Assembly: GCA_022496205.1 (NCBI GenBank) | Contig: WTXD01000392.1 | Coordinates: 1-10,411, forward strand | Origin: Gloeopeniophorella convolvens | Lineage: Eukaryota > Basidiomycota > Agaricomycetes > Russulales | DNA length: 10,411 nt | Direction: 5' to 3' | Part shown: piece after piece, positions 1 to 6,346 of the stretch | Position numbering within the stretch: position 1 is the first letter of the stretch | Layout: every line of letters starts with the position of its first letter | Program-made: the position numbers and the translations under genes | Notes under the pieces: generated by a model | Told to the model about the DNA's origin: nothing | The model's database searches: none | The model's input: the letters and a program-made list of their open reading frames with translations, nothing else

Positions 1-385
1 CGTTCCAGGGTACCATAGGCTAGGTGACCCATCCGCTGATGCCAGACTTCATAGCTTGCGCTATCCTGTACATGCATGCTAAGGGACCGTACTTGAGAAT
101 CCAACCAATACAAGTTGTTCTCTAGGTACCCTTTTGCAATGCAACGCTGCTTAACAGCGATTTGAAAGCCACGGTCTCCAAAAGATACAGTTGCGCCGAG
201 TTGCGTGAGTGCTCTGGTCGACAGGAAGCGACCTGAAACACCCGGAACATGCAGTACATGCGACAACGTGATCTTTTCTTCCGGAGTCCGCAAGACAACG
301 GTGCCATAGCCAACTTGGTGAACCGACGACTTATCCCCTAGGCTAATGCTGCCTGCTGATAGGGTATAATCTTTGAAGTCAGAAC
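1..385 (-). pseudogene. copia Pol fragment: protease C-terminal half and GAG-pre-integrase domain
   Basis: From about 383 down to the window edge one minus-strand frame is open without a stop. It holds the rest of the protease region (SAGSISLG..., VGYGTVVLRTPEEKITL, then LSHVLHVPGVSGRFLS), followed by the GAG-pre-integrase domain with WHQRMGHL at 44-21, whose His residue begins the zinc-binding region before the integrase core. The frame has no ATG of its own near its start and is meant to be read as part of Gag-Pol. The integrase core should begin a short distance left of position 1. It is the third frame used by this element. Confidence 0.75.
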
Positions 386-525
386 GGTGTGGCGTATATG
401 GTGTGTGGCACCAGAGTCCATCATCCAGCGGGAGGAAACCAACGAGTAAAGGGAAACTCCAACTTCTGATTCCACATCTGAGATATGTGCAGAAGTATCT
501 ACAGCGGCAAGTACGTTGGCCGCTT
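338..525 (-). pseudogene. copia aspartic protease segment, frame-shifted from gag
   Basis: This stretch lies one frame back (-1) from gag and carries the retropepsin active site: the aspartate of MDSGATHHI is encoded at 418-416. In copia elements the protease follows Gag in the same polyprotein and cuts it. The frame is open back to 688, overlapping gag by about 190 bases, so either a one-base deletion near 514-524 or a programmed -1 shift inside the overlap could join them. The frame is lost again just after the active site: protease homology (DFKDYT...) continues from about 383 in yet another frame. Two successive one-base shifts within 140 bases make decay or sequence error more likely than recoding at both places. 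Confidence 0.7.
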
Positions 526-1368
526 GTTGGAGTTCCCTCCAGTTCCCCCCGAGTTCCCAGCAGTTCCGGAAGTTCCGGAACTCTGTCCCTTGTCTGCCTC
601 CTTCTTCTCGCGACGCTTCTTCTTCAGGTCCTCCTTTTTCTTGCGGCAAGTGTCGGCTTTGTGGCCTTTCTTGTGACAGTAGAAGCATTCCCCATCAAAG
701 GGTTCCGCTTTCTTGCCGGAAGAAAACTTCCTGGTGGCATTGAGTGCACCACCAGCAGGACCTTCCCTGATCTCTTCAGCGTTTTGGATCAGGGGCTCAA
801 TATCTTTGAGCACGAAAGTCTTGGGGTCATGAGTTGCCAAGAGGACGTCTTGAGTCCCCTGGTACTTGGTACCACCAAGAGCGTCGACAAGGGTGAGGCA
901 AACCTCGAGTTCCGACTTGCCAAGGCCAACTTCCGCAAGTTGCTTGCGCAACTCCTTCAGATGCCTGATCTGCGGACCGAGGGGTTGGGAGTCGTCAATG
1001 CGCCACGCATTGAACTCGCGCCACAAGTTCCAGCCTCTCATGACTGTGTTGCCGCCATAGAGGACGCGCAACTGGTCATATTTCTCCTTGACCGAGGGAA
1101 ACTCGACATCCGGGACTTGCGAGTACACTTCCGGGGTGATGCACCCCATCATGAATGCAGTAACCCGGCGGGTCATGAGTTCCCAGTCGTCGGCATCAGT
1201 TCCGGGAGGGGGAGAGGTGTGAACAAGGAGGATGGCGCAGTCGTTCATGCCAAGGGCAGATAGGAACTTTTGGTTCCATGCCGCCCAGTTTGTCTCTTCC
1301 AGCTCTGGAATGCGCAGGAAAGAGGGCATGACGAAAGGCAAAGTTTTGCTGGTGAATGGTGGCGACAT
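499..1368 (-). CDS. copia Gag-like nucleocapsid protein with zinc knuckle
   Basis: The 289-residue frame reads as a copia Gag. Residues about 18-200 form the helical, tryptophan-containing capsid-like region (ETNWAAWNQKF near residue 26; WNLWREFNAW near 113) of the UBN2/retrotran_gag type. A CCHC zinc knuckle follows: C228, C231, H236, C241 (CX2CX4HX4C), expected to bind element RNA. The tail is very basic (RKKKEDLKKKRREKK) and then Gly/Ser-rich. The last few residues are probably out of frame, because homology to the protease linker continues in the -1 frame from about position 520. The start at 1368 is the first in-frame ATG that leaves the domain intact; it lies about 200 bases after the primer-binding site. 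Homologues could show a longer N-terminus in another frame. Confidence 0.8.
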   Translation of the reverse strand: MSPPFTSKTLPFVMPSFLRIPELEETNWAAWNQKFLSALGMNDCAILLVHTSPPPGTDADDWELMTRRVTAFMMGCITPEVYSQVPDVEFPSVKEKYDQLRVLYGGNTVMRGWNLWREFNAWRIDDSQPLGPQIRHLKELRKQLAEVGLGKSELEVCLTLVDALGGTKYQGTQDVLLATHDPKTFVLKDIEPLIQNAEEIREGPAGGALNATRKFSSGKKAEPFDGECFYCHKKGHKADTCRKKKEDLKKKRREKKEADKGQSSGTSGTAGNSGGTGGNSNKRPTYLPL

Positions 1369-1565
1369 TTTGGGAAATGGATGTGCCAGTTGCGCCTTGC
1401 GCTGGCGGAAGAGGAGTGTTCCCCTGGACTGGGGTGGCGTTGCCGGAGCGGAGTTGGCATAGTTGCGATGATTTACACTGTCGTTGCGGAGCAGTCAGCG
1501 ACAGGTGTTGCTGGTAGCAAGAATAGTTGCGGTTGTAGCGTAACCCCCATGCCTGTGAACTTGTA

Positions 1566-1576
1566 CCTCTGATCCA
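1566..1576 (-). other. probable primer-binding site of the copia element
   Basis: The minus strand reads TGGATCAGAGG, two bases after a CA dinucleotide that would end the LTR. This resembles the initiator-Met-type primer-binding site TGGTATCAGAGC with one T missing. Position between LTR and gag fits. The match to a host tRNA 3' end cannot be tested here. Confidence 0.45.
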
Positions 1577-1578
1577 AT

Positions 1579-1757
1579 TGGACCAGTCTCCAGAGCCCTT
1601 TAGTGCGACTTGGTATAGTACAATTTGTAACTAATCCACCGTAGAAGTGAGCCACCCGGCACGACCACAGAGACGGCATTGAAATAGCCCATCTGTGCGC
1701 TATGGGGGAACTTCTACTTAAGCCCTAGATGATTGGGGCAATGGATAAGGGGGTCCA
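1579..1757 (-). repeat. candidate 5' LTR of the copia element (179 bp)
   Basis: On the minus strand the segment starts TGGACC and ends GGTCCA, a 6-bp inverted terminal repeat with the expected TG...CA ends, and its 3' end sits two bases from the primer-binding site. A CTTAAGTAG stretch may be a weak TATA element. The 3' LTR is outside the window, so there is no second copy to fix the limits; the outer end at 1757 is chosen only from the inverted repeat. Confidence 0.4.
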
Positions 1758-2386
1758 ATTTGTTCATCATGCATGGCGCTCTGTTTCCCAATAGTCATAA
1801 AGACCTGGTACTGACGCAAAAATCATGCAAGAGCGGAACTATGAGGCTCATCCCTATGTACTACTGTAAGTAGGGTAGTGCAGTTGTAACAGACGCAAGG
1901 TCTAGGGTGGTGTTCCCTGCCTTGTTATACGCCTAAACCGCTCCCACTGAAGGGCAGACAGCCAACCGTTCACTAGCCAAATAGCATCACAAGGGGCTTC
2001 CCCCCTGCTTGCCTAAGGGGCATAAGGCCGCTCTTCTGGCTCCACAGACAGCGGCTAACTACTGCACGCTGCTGGGGTTTCCCCAGGAACAAGTATAGTA
2101 CTGGTATAGTATAGATATGTACAGAGACCATGATGCGCACGGTGGGATGGAGAAGCTTACAGTGGTTCTGCCACGCCTGGCTCCTTCCCACATGCTCGCA
2201 TGGAAGCCATCAAGGCCCAAGTGCTAGGCACAGCCCCTATGCCTCGCATAGGTGCTGACAGGGTTAACACCTTGCCGCTGAGGAGGATACTCACAATGGG
2301 AGTTGCGAGTGCGGAAGTAAGACTTGCTAAAAAGTTAAAGGCCAGGGCCCATAACCTGTTGAAGCGCAGCAGAAACAGGGTGCCAA
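1758..2386. other. non-coding stretch, no recognisable gene
   Basis: Frames on either strand reach at most about 70 residues and resemble nothing I know. Visible structures are a CTGGGG/CCCCAG hairpin at 2072-2086 and a longer interrupted hairpin at 2231-2257. Several GTATAGTA-type words occur around 2092-2115, with a similar one at 1612-1620 in the candidate copia LTR. The stretch is probably old transposon or intergenic DNA. Confidence 0.5.
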
Positions 2387-2482
2387 CTAGGCAAGCAAGA
2401 GCAAAGCTCAGTCAGTGAAGTCAACAGACTGAATGTCATTGGCGCAATACCTAGGCAAGCAAGAGCAAAGCTAAAGTAACTA
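2387..2482. repeat. short direct repeats flanking the gypsy 3' LTR
   Basis: A 22-bp word beginning CTAGGCAAGC occurs exactly at 2387-2408 and 2451-2472, and a diverged third copy (CTAGGTAAGC) begins at 2480 and runs into the LTR. Between the first two lies CAGTCAGTGAAGTCAACAGA, also found inside the LTR at 2526-2545. The stretch therefore looks like a partial, tandem duplication of the LTR's R/U5 end, or like LTR sequence that the other LTR copy has lost. Confidence 0.75.
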
Positions 2483-2523
2483 GGTAAGCGCAAGTCCGGA
2501 AGTTCCGGAAGTAAAGTACTTGC

Positions 2524-2550
2524 CTCAGTCAGTGAAGTCAACAGACTGAG
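2524..2550. other. hairpin in LTR R/U5
   Basis: CTCAGTC and GACTGAG form a perfect 7-bp stem around a 13-base loop, about 25-50 bases downstream of the TATA box on the minus strand. It would sit near the 5' end of the element RNA. It is identical in the other LTR at 4669-4695 and nearly so at 2408-2434. Confidence 0.5.
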
Positions 2551-2572
2551 GCTACAAGGGCGAAAACAGCGT

Positions 2573-2582
2573 CCTTTATATA
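2573..2582 (-). promoter_or_regulatory. LTR TATA box (3' LTR)
   Basis: The minus strand reads TATATAAAGG about 300 bases into the LTR, leaving roughly 90 bases for R and U5. It is the strongest TATA match in the LTR and sets its direction. Confidence 0.6.
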
Positions 2583-2882
2583 CACAAAAGGAGTGTGGTT
2601 TGCATGTGATAAACAACAGCAACATGTGATAACCAGAGACCCATGTGAAAGCGGAACTAAAGTGGGTCGACCGGAACTGCAGGTGGGTCAACCCGGAACT
2701 GCATGTGGGTCATGGAAGGGCCCGGAAGAATCTAGAACAGGAACGAAAGTAGGTACAGCCTTAGGGGCTAGAACATAATGATGTCATATACATTGTAGAT
2801 CAGATAGCTCGCAGATCACCGAGTCCCTTATCTAATCTAATCAGAGACGTCCTTCCTGTCCTGAGTCCTGTCCGTCTCAACA

Positions 2883-3487
2883 GGCATAGTTTCGAATGTG
2901 GTCCCTAAAATGACTTGTTAGCCCAAGGTACGACTGCAATTTAAGGGCGGAAGGGGGCTGAGGCCACTTGACCACCGCTGTAAGTTTCGTTAAGTCTGGT
3001 GATACGCCGCGTGGCCTGACTCTCGATCTGGCGAACTTGACCTCTGTCATGAAGAACTGCAATTTTGATGCAGACAGTGAGAGTTTGCGCTCGCGGACTC
3101 GGTCTAGTAGTTGGGTTAGCTTGTTGTGCATTTCTTCGAACGTGTCTGAGGCCATGCCGCCATCGTCGACAAATATTTTCAATGTTCCATTAGCGATTAA
3201 GTCGTGGAGGTTGAGTGCCATGACGATTGCAAATGCTGTTGGTGTGCCAGTTAGTCTGAATGGCATTCGTACGTACCAGAAGTGGCCTAAGCCTTCTATA
3301 TAAAATGCTGTATATGGGCGTGAATCTGCTTCGATTTCGACAGCATAGAACCCTAATGCAAAGTCAATAACGCTGATGTACCGGTGACCACTTAGCTGAT
3401 GTTGCTTGGCTTGTATGTCACCTTGTGGCATGGCAGCCACTTTTGAATGTTTGTTGAGTTCTCGGAAGTTTTGACAGATTCGCCATT
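2883..3487 (-). pseudogene. gypsy reverse transcriptase, catalytic part, truncated
   Basis: The frame 3614-2877 encodes a Ty3/gypsy reverse transcriptase from about position 3490 onward (QKWRICQNFRELNK). Motif A is VIDFALGFYAV with catalytic Asp encoded at 3365-3363; motif C is FVDDGG with the two Asp at 3167-3162; the loop YVRMPFRLTGTPTAF stands between them, with Arg where gypsy proteins nearly always have Gly (MPFGLTG). The thumb follows (KLTAVVKWPQPPSALKLQSYLGL) and homology ends at FRDHIRNYA, exactly where the LTR begins. RNase H and integrase are absent. The upstream half lies in another frame, joined through an AAAAA run at 3486-3490. The catalytic aspartates are all present, so loss of function comes from the truncation, frameshift and Gly-to-Arg change. 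Confidence 0.85.
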
Positions 3488-4627
3488 TTTGGCTCATCGT
3501 GCTGCACTGGTGTGGGTGTCTTGTCACTGGCTTGTGTGCATTGTGAAACCTGAAACTCAACTGGTAAGCCTGCTGCCTCACACTGCTCGTTGATATGCTG
3601 CCATAGTTCGTCAATCGTCAAACCTGCACCCTCATGTGCCTTTTGTCCAAGTGTCGTCGGTGAGACACATTTAATTTTTGCTGGGTTCGCGCGTTCAATG
3701 ATTCCTGCATCAAGCATTTCTAGTACTTTCTTATGTAAGTACGCACGCTGTGGTGGCGTGAATGTACGTTGCTGGGTCTTCATTGGGAGAACGACGTCTT
3801 CAGGCACATTGAAGGAGAGTGTCGCCTCCTTCGCTGGGATAACTTCCCTTACTGAAAGGGCGAAACAGTCAGCATATAATGTGATAAGGTTACGCACCTG
3901 GTCTTGCTGATCCTCAGTGAGGTTGTCACCTATTTTGATTGCGCTCTGGATTGCTGCCACTTGAGCTGGCTTGAATGGTTCTGTTAGTCGCGTGTACTTA
4001 TCAGGATCCGGTTGCAAGCCTTCAGTGGGGATTTCAGTCCAGTTGTCCCCAATTGTGAAGTCACCTGTTGCGTCGCTGACTGGCATGACCGTGTTTGCTG
4101 TCTGCTCGTCATTACCTTGTTTCTCTGCCTCTAGTGTGCATGCTATGGCCAGTTTGCGGATGCGGATTGTGCCAGCTGCATGGTCCCAGTATAGCCAGTC
4201 GATCTGGTTCGTGAGCATCGTGCGGTTGTTTCCATTACTCACCTCAACTGTGTCTACTTCATAATCGTGCCGCACGTTGAACAAATGCAGCAAGGGTTTT
4301 CCGAAAAGGAACTCCCACATGCCGTTACTATCAAAGACCTCAAAGCTGCCTGTTACCTTCACACTGCCAAGTTTGATAGTTCCGGTCCACTGAGCAAGCG
4401 ATAGCACCAGCGTGCCATTTGCCATGCGTAGGATTCGTGTTGAGGGCTTCCCTTCTCCAAGCTGATGTTTGACCCTCTGGTACATTCCTGTGCTCATTGC
4501 GCAGAGTAGAGCACCATCATCAAATAGGGCACGTACACAAATGATCTCGCCTTGTGGTCCATGAATCTTGACCTCATGCATAAACGGTGTGGCTGCTTCA
4601 CTGCTTTCTGCGCCACCGACCACATAC
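3487..4627 (-). pseudogene. gypsy protease and N-terminal reverse transcriptase segment
   Basis: The minus-strand frame 4770-3418 (450 codons) begins inside the 5' LTR; its first 47 codons are LTR-derived. From 4627 it reads as gypsy Pol: VVGGAE..., the retropepsin-like active site ALFDDGA (residues 81-87) and the second protease motif FLFGKPLL (154-161). After a linker come the finger residues of the reverse transcriptase (about 265-400: LTEDQQDQVRNLI, FTPPQRAYLHKKVLEML, AGIIERA). The true frame is left at the A-run 3486-3490, after which the last codons to 3418 are out of frame. The normal protease triplet is D[ST]G; Asp-Asp-Gly may be typical of this fungal family, or a change. Gag should precede but is missing. 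Confidence 0.8.
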
Positions 4628-4717
4628 TGTAAGCGCAAGTCCGGAAGTTCCAGAAGTAAAGTACTTGCCTCAGTCAGTGAAGTCAACAGACTGAGGCTAC
4701 AAGGGCAAAAACAGTGT

Positions 4718-4727
4718 CCTTTATATA
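4718..4727 (-). promoter_or_regulatory. LTR TATA box (5' LTR)
   Basis: The minus strand carries TATATAAAGG, identical to the other LTR. As the 5' LTR it would drive the element, but the hAT element now lies about 130 bp upstream and separates it from most of U3. Confidence 0.6.
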
Positions 4728-4855
4728 CACAAAAGGAGTGTGGTTTGCATGTGATAAACAACAGCAACATGTGATAACCAGAGACTCATGTGAAAGCGGA
4801 ACTAAAGTGGGTCGACCGGAACTGCAGGTGGGTCAACCCGGAACTGCATGTGGGT

Positions 4856-4863
4856 CATGGAAG
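4856..4863. repeat. left target-site duplication of hAT element
   Basis: CATGGAAG is repeated exactly at 6339-6346 and is present once at 2711-2718 in the uninterrupted LTR. Confidence 0.9.
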
Positions 4864-4876
4864 CAAGGGGGTCTCG
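4864..4876 (+). repeat. left terminal inverted repeat of hAT element
   Basis: CAAGGGGGTCTCG pairs with the right end, apart from one extra G in the G-run. Confidence 0.88.
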
Positions 4877-5081
4877 AACCTGCAGCCAGAAACTGGGGGT
4901 CGCATTTCCTCAATACCGATAGGGGGTTGGACTAACTAGGTACGTAAGCAGGCACGTGATTAGTCATCAGGGGCATCTACCAAATAGCGAAAGATAAGAT
5001 TAAAACACGTCGTTATCCTGTTTCTCGTGTGCTGGGAACCTCCCGCGCTCAACCCTCAGGCGACCTGCAAGGAGTCTAGTC

Positions 5082-5396
5082 ATGCATTATGCAGCGCACC
5101 ACCCCACCGTCATTCATCCCGTGCGTTGCGACAATATTCCCGCGCCCGTCACTGTTGTCACGGTGTGCGACGTCATCATGGTCGACAAGGCCTCACCTGA
5201 CTCCTATAACGACACCCATGCCGATCCAACCCCCATGCCCGCCATCCTTAGCACCCCTGCCATCATTCCCGGGTCCTCAGTCATCTCTGTGACCCGCCAA
5301 CTGACCGTTTCCGTGCAGGCGCCCCGAAGGAGAGTGCACACGCTTAAATCGTGTCACACGGCCCTGCGCCACACCGCAACAACGCTGATGTGCTAG
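5082..5396 (+). CDS. unrecognised open frame inside hAT element
   Basis: The 104-residue frame starts at the first ATG after the AT-rich left subterminal region and ends at a stop that overlaps the start of the next frame (5351) by 46 bases. The product would be rich in Val, Thr, Pro and His, with no motif I recognise, no signal peptide and no membrane segment. It may be a fragment of captured host DNA, a remnant of the original element, or chance: GC-rich DNA gives long open frames easily. Nothing shows it is translated. Confidence 0.2.
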   Translation: MHYAAHHPTVIHPVRCDNIPAPVTVVTVCDVIMVDKASPDSYNDTHADPTPMPAILSTPAIIPGSSVISVTRQLTVSVQAPRRRVHTLKSCHTALRHTATTLMC

Positions 5397-5959
5397 TGCA
5401 GCAGGTCCCGCTGCATAGCGCCGCCGCGACGTGGTGCAGCGACACGCGCCCTGCGGAAGCGCCGCCGCTGCCCCCGCCATGCGGTTCCATTGACGGAAAC
5501 GGTGACGGCGCGGCCGTTCTCGTGCCCGCCTCCCAACTCGTCACAATGACGATGACGATGACATCACTTCCACCCTCGTCGCGCGGCCCCATTACAAAAC
5601 GGGGTGACACGAACACGCCGTCACCACGAGCCCCTCTACGCAGTGATGCCACCGTGACATGGCGCGCCGACCCGCGCATCCCCACTTCCCCACCGCGCTC
5701 CAACGAGTGCAGCTTCACCTTCCCGGACGAGCACAGTCACACCATACTCATGTTCAACTCACCACCCCTGCCGCTATGCGATTGTGCACGCGCAGCCCCT
5801 GCCGCTACCCCATGCGCCACTGCTTGCCACGCCAAACCACTGCCGCGCTCTGACGAGCGCGGTTCCACTCTCCTGGTCGAGGATGGCATCCCCAGCCTCG
5901 CATCCGCCCCACCGCCCCGCCACCTCACAACTGCATGCGCAGCTTCCCGCGCGCCTTGA
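5351..5959 (+). CDS. unrecognised Pro/Ala/Thr-rich open frame inside hAT element
   Basis: This is the longest frame in the transposon, 202 residues. It is Pro-, Ala-, Ser- and Thr-rich and without a globular motif I know. It contains an MTMTMT run made by GATGAC-type repeats near 5547-5563. The peptides PRSNECSFTFPDE and PRSDERGSTLLVE are encoded exactly 150 bases apart (from 5692 and 5842) and resemble each other, a hint of an old internal duplication. Open frames of 90-124 codons run on the opposite strand, so openness here is weak evidence of coding. A hAT transposase fragment is not supported: no conserved transposase residues are seen. Confidence 0.25.
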   Translation: MSHGPAPHRNNADVLVQQVPLHSAAATWCSDTRPAEAPPLPPPCGSIDGNGDGAAVLVPASQLVTMTMTMTSLPPSSRGPITKRGDTNTPSPRAPLRSDATVTWRADPRIPTSPPRSNECSFTFPDEHSHTILMFNSPPLPLCDCARAAPAATPCATACHAKPLPRSDERGSTLLVEDGIPSLASAPPPRHLTTACAASRAP

Positions 5960-6326
5960 GCGCTGCATCGGACTGCCGTGGCTGCACTGCCACGTTCAGG
6001 GCCGGTCCCCACATCCTCCCACCACTACCACAAAATCCCGTGCGCAACATTGACTTTGCAAGTGCAAGCAGCAACAGTGTGCATGCCACTGCTCCGCCAA
6101 CTCCATTGTCCCGCGCCAATGCGGTCTTGGACTAGCGACACACAACCATACTAGAATAGTGCCCAAAATGCTTATTAGACACGTTTCCAGACTTAATGGA
6201 GAACTTTAGAGTACCATCCGGCCATCACTGGCCAAAAATCAGCCAATTTATGAGGGGGTGCAACTTTCTGATAGGACCATCACCGGACCAACTAACTACC
6301 TAACGTCCGGTCCCGGCCTGCCGGCC

Positions 6327-6338
6327 CGAGACCCCTTG
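6327..6338 (-). repeat. right terminal inverted repeat of hAT element
   Basis: The reverse complement CAAGGGGTCTCG matches the left end with a one-base gap. Confidence 0.88.
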
Positions 6339-6346
6339 CATGGAAG
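6339..6346. repeat. right target-site duplication of hAT element
   Basis: This is the exact second copy of CATGGAAG; LTR sequence resumes at 6347. Confidence 0.9.

Larger units (their letters stand above)
1..1757 (-). mobile_element. Ty1/copia LTR retrotransposon, 5' part, cut by window edge
   Basis: Read on the minus strand, the parts come in the copia order: probable LTR (1757-1579), primer-binding site (1576-1566), gag with a CCHC zinc knuckle, DSGA aspartic protease, then a GAG-pre-integrase WHxRxGHL motif at the window edge. Integrase, reverse transcriptase, RNase H and the 3' LTR would lie left of position 1. The coding frame shifts twice (near 520 and near 390), each shift equal to losing one base, so as written the copy could not make a single Gag-Pol protein. 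Copia assignment rests on the protein order and motifs; the LTR limits are less certain. Confidence 0.85.
2483..2882 (-). repeat. gypsy 3' LTR, uninterrupted copy (400 bp)
   Basis: This copy matches the split LTR at 4628-6510 with ten substitutions and no internal indels. On the minus strand it starts TGTTGAGACGG at 2882. Its far end is less sure: the other copy ends ...CTTACA, while here the last base is changed (G for T on the plus strand at 2483) and related repeats continue outward. U3 has three 20-23 bp near-repeats (2651-2670, 2671-2692, 2693-2715) sharing GGAACT...GTGGGTC, about 70-140 bp upstream of the TATA box. It also holds the single CATGGAAG (2711-2718) that is duplicated around the hAT insertion in the other copy. 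Confidence 0.85.
4628..4863 (-). repeat. gypsy 5' LTR, inner part (split by hAT insertion)
   Basis: The 236 bases match 2483-2718. The copy includes the TATA box, the R/U5 hairpin and the three U3 near-repeats (4796-4860). At 4628 it joins protease coding sequence directly, with no leader and no gag. The last eight bases (4856-4863) are the left target-site copy of the hAT insertion. Confidence 0.9.
4864..6338. mobile_element. non-autonomous hAT-like DNA transposon (1475 bp)
   Basis: The element lies inside a 400-bp LTR whose sister copy is uninterrupted, so its ends are fixed to the base. It is flanked by a perfect 8-bp duplication CATGGAAG and has terminal inverted repeats CAAGGGGGTCTCG (left) and CAAGGGG-TCTCG (right, reverse complement), differing by one G. 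An 8-bp duplication together with CA(A/G)GG ends is the mark of the hAT superfamily. No frame resembles a hAT transposase (no dimerisation domain, no BED finger), so transposase must have come from elsewhere. The centre (about 5030-6120) is GC-rich with open frames of unknown origin, while both subterminal parts are more AT-rich; this contrast suggests acquired internal DNA. Confidence 0.85.

Noticed and set aside
373..1263. 296-codon plus-strand frame opposite copia gag
   Set aside because: It is the antisense of a clear Gag with zinc knuckle and has no motif of its own.
2200..2418. Basic 72-residue plus-strand frame
   Set aside because: It has no recognisable motif, its end lies in repeat DNA, and its length is within chance.
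2573..2584. Plus-strand TATATACA as LTR promoter in the opposite direction
   Set aside because: The minus-strand reading TATATAAAGG fits the consensus better and agrees with the direction of the enclosed pol sequence.
2335..2691. 118-codon minus-strand frame across the 3' LTR
   Set aside because: It consists of LTR DNA and its outer repeats; the same LTR peptide appears as an artificial N-terminus on the protease frame at 4770.
4609..4622. TGGTCGGTGGCGC on the minus strand as gypsy primer-binding site next to the 5' LTR
   Set aside because: The bases also encode VVGG, the expected protease N-terminal region, and no tRNA match can be shown.
4864..4935. tRNA-like B box (GGTTCGAGACC) on the minus strand at the left end of the hAT element
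   Set aside because: The T-arm stem does not pair and no A box, anticodon arm or acceptor stem can be drawn; the bases are explained by the transposon's terminal repeat.
5344..6012. Minus-strand frames of 124 and 91 codons in the hAT element as transposase remnants
   Set aside because: They are Gly/Ala/Arg-rich antisense frames in GC-rich DNA with no hAT transposase motif.
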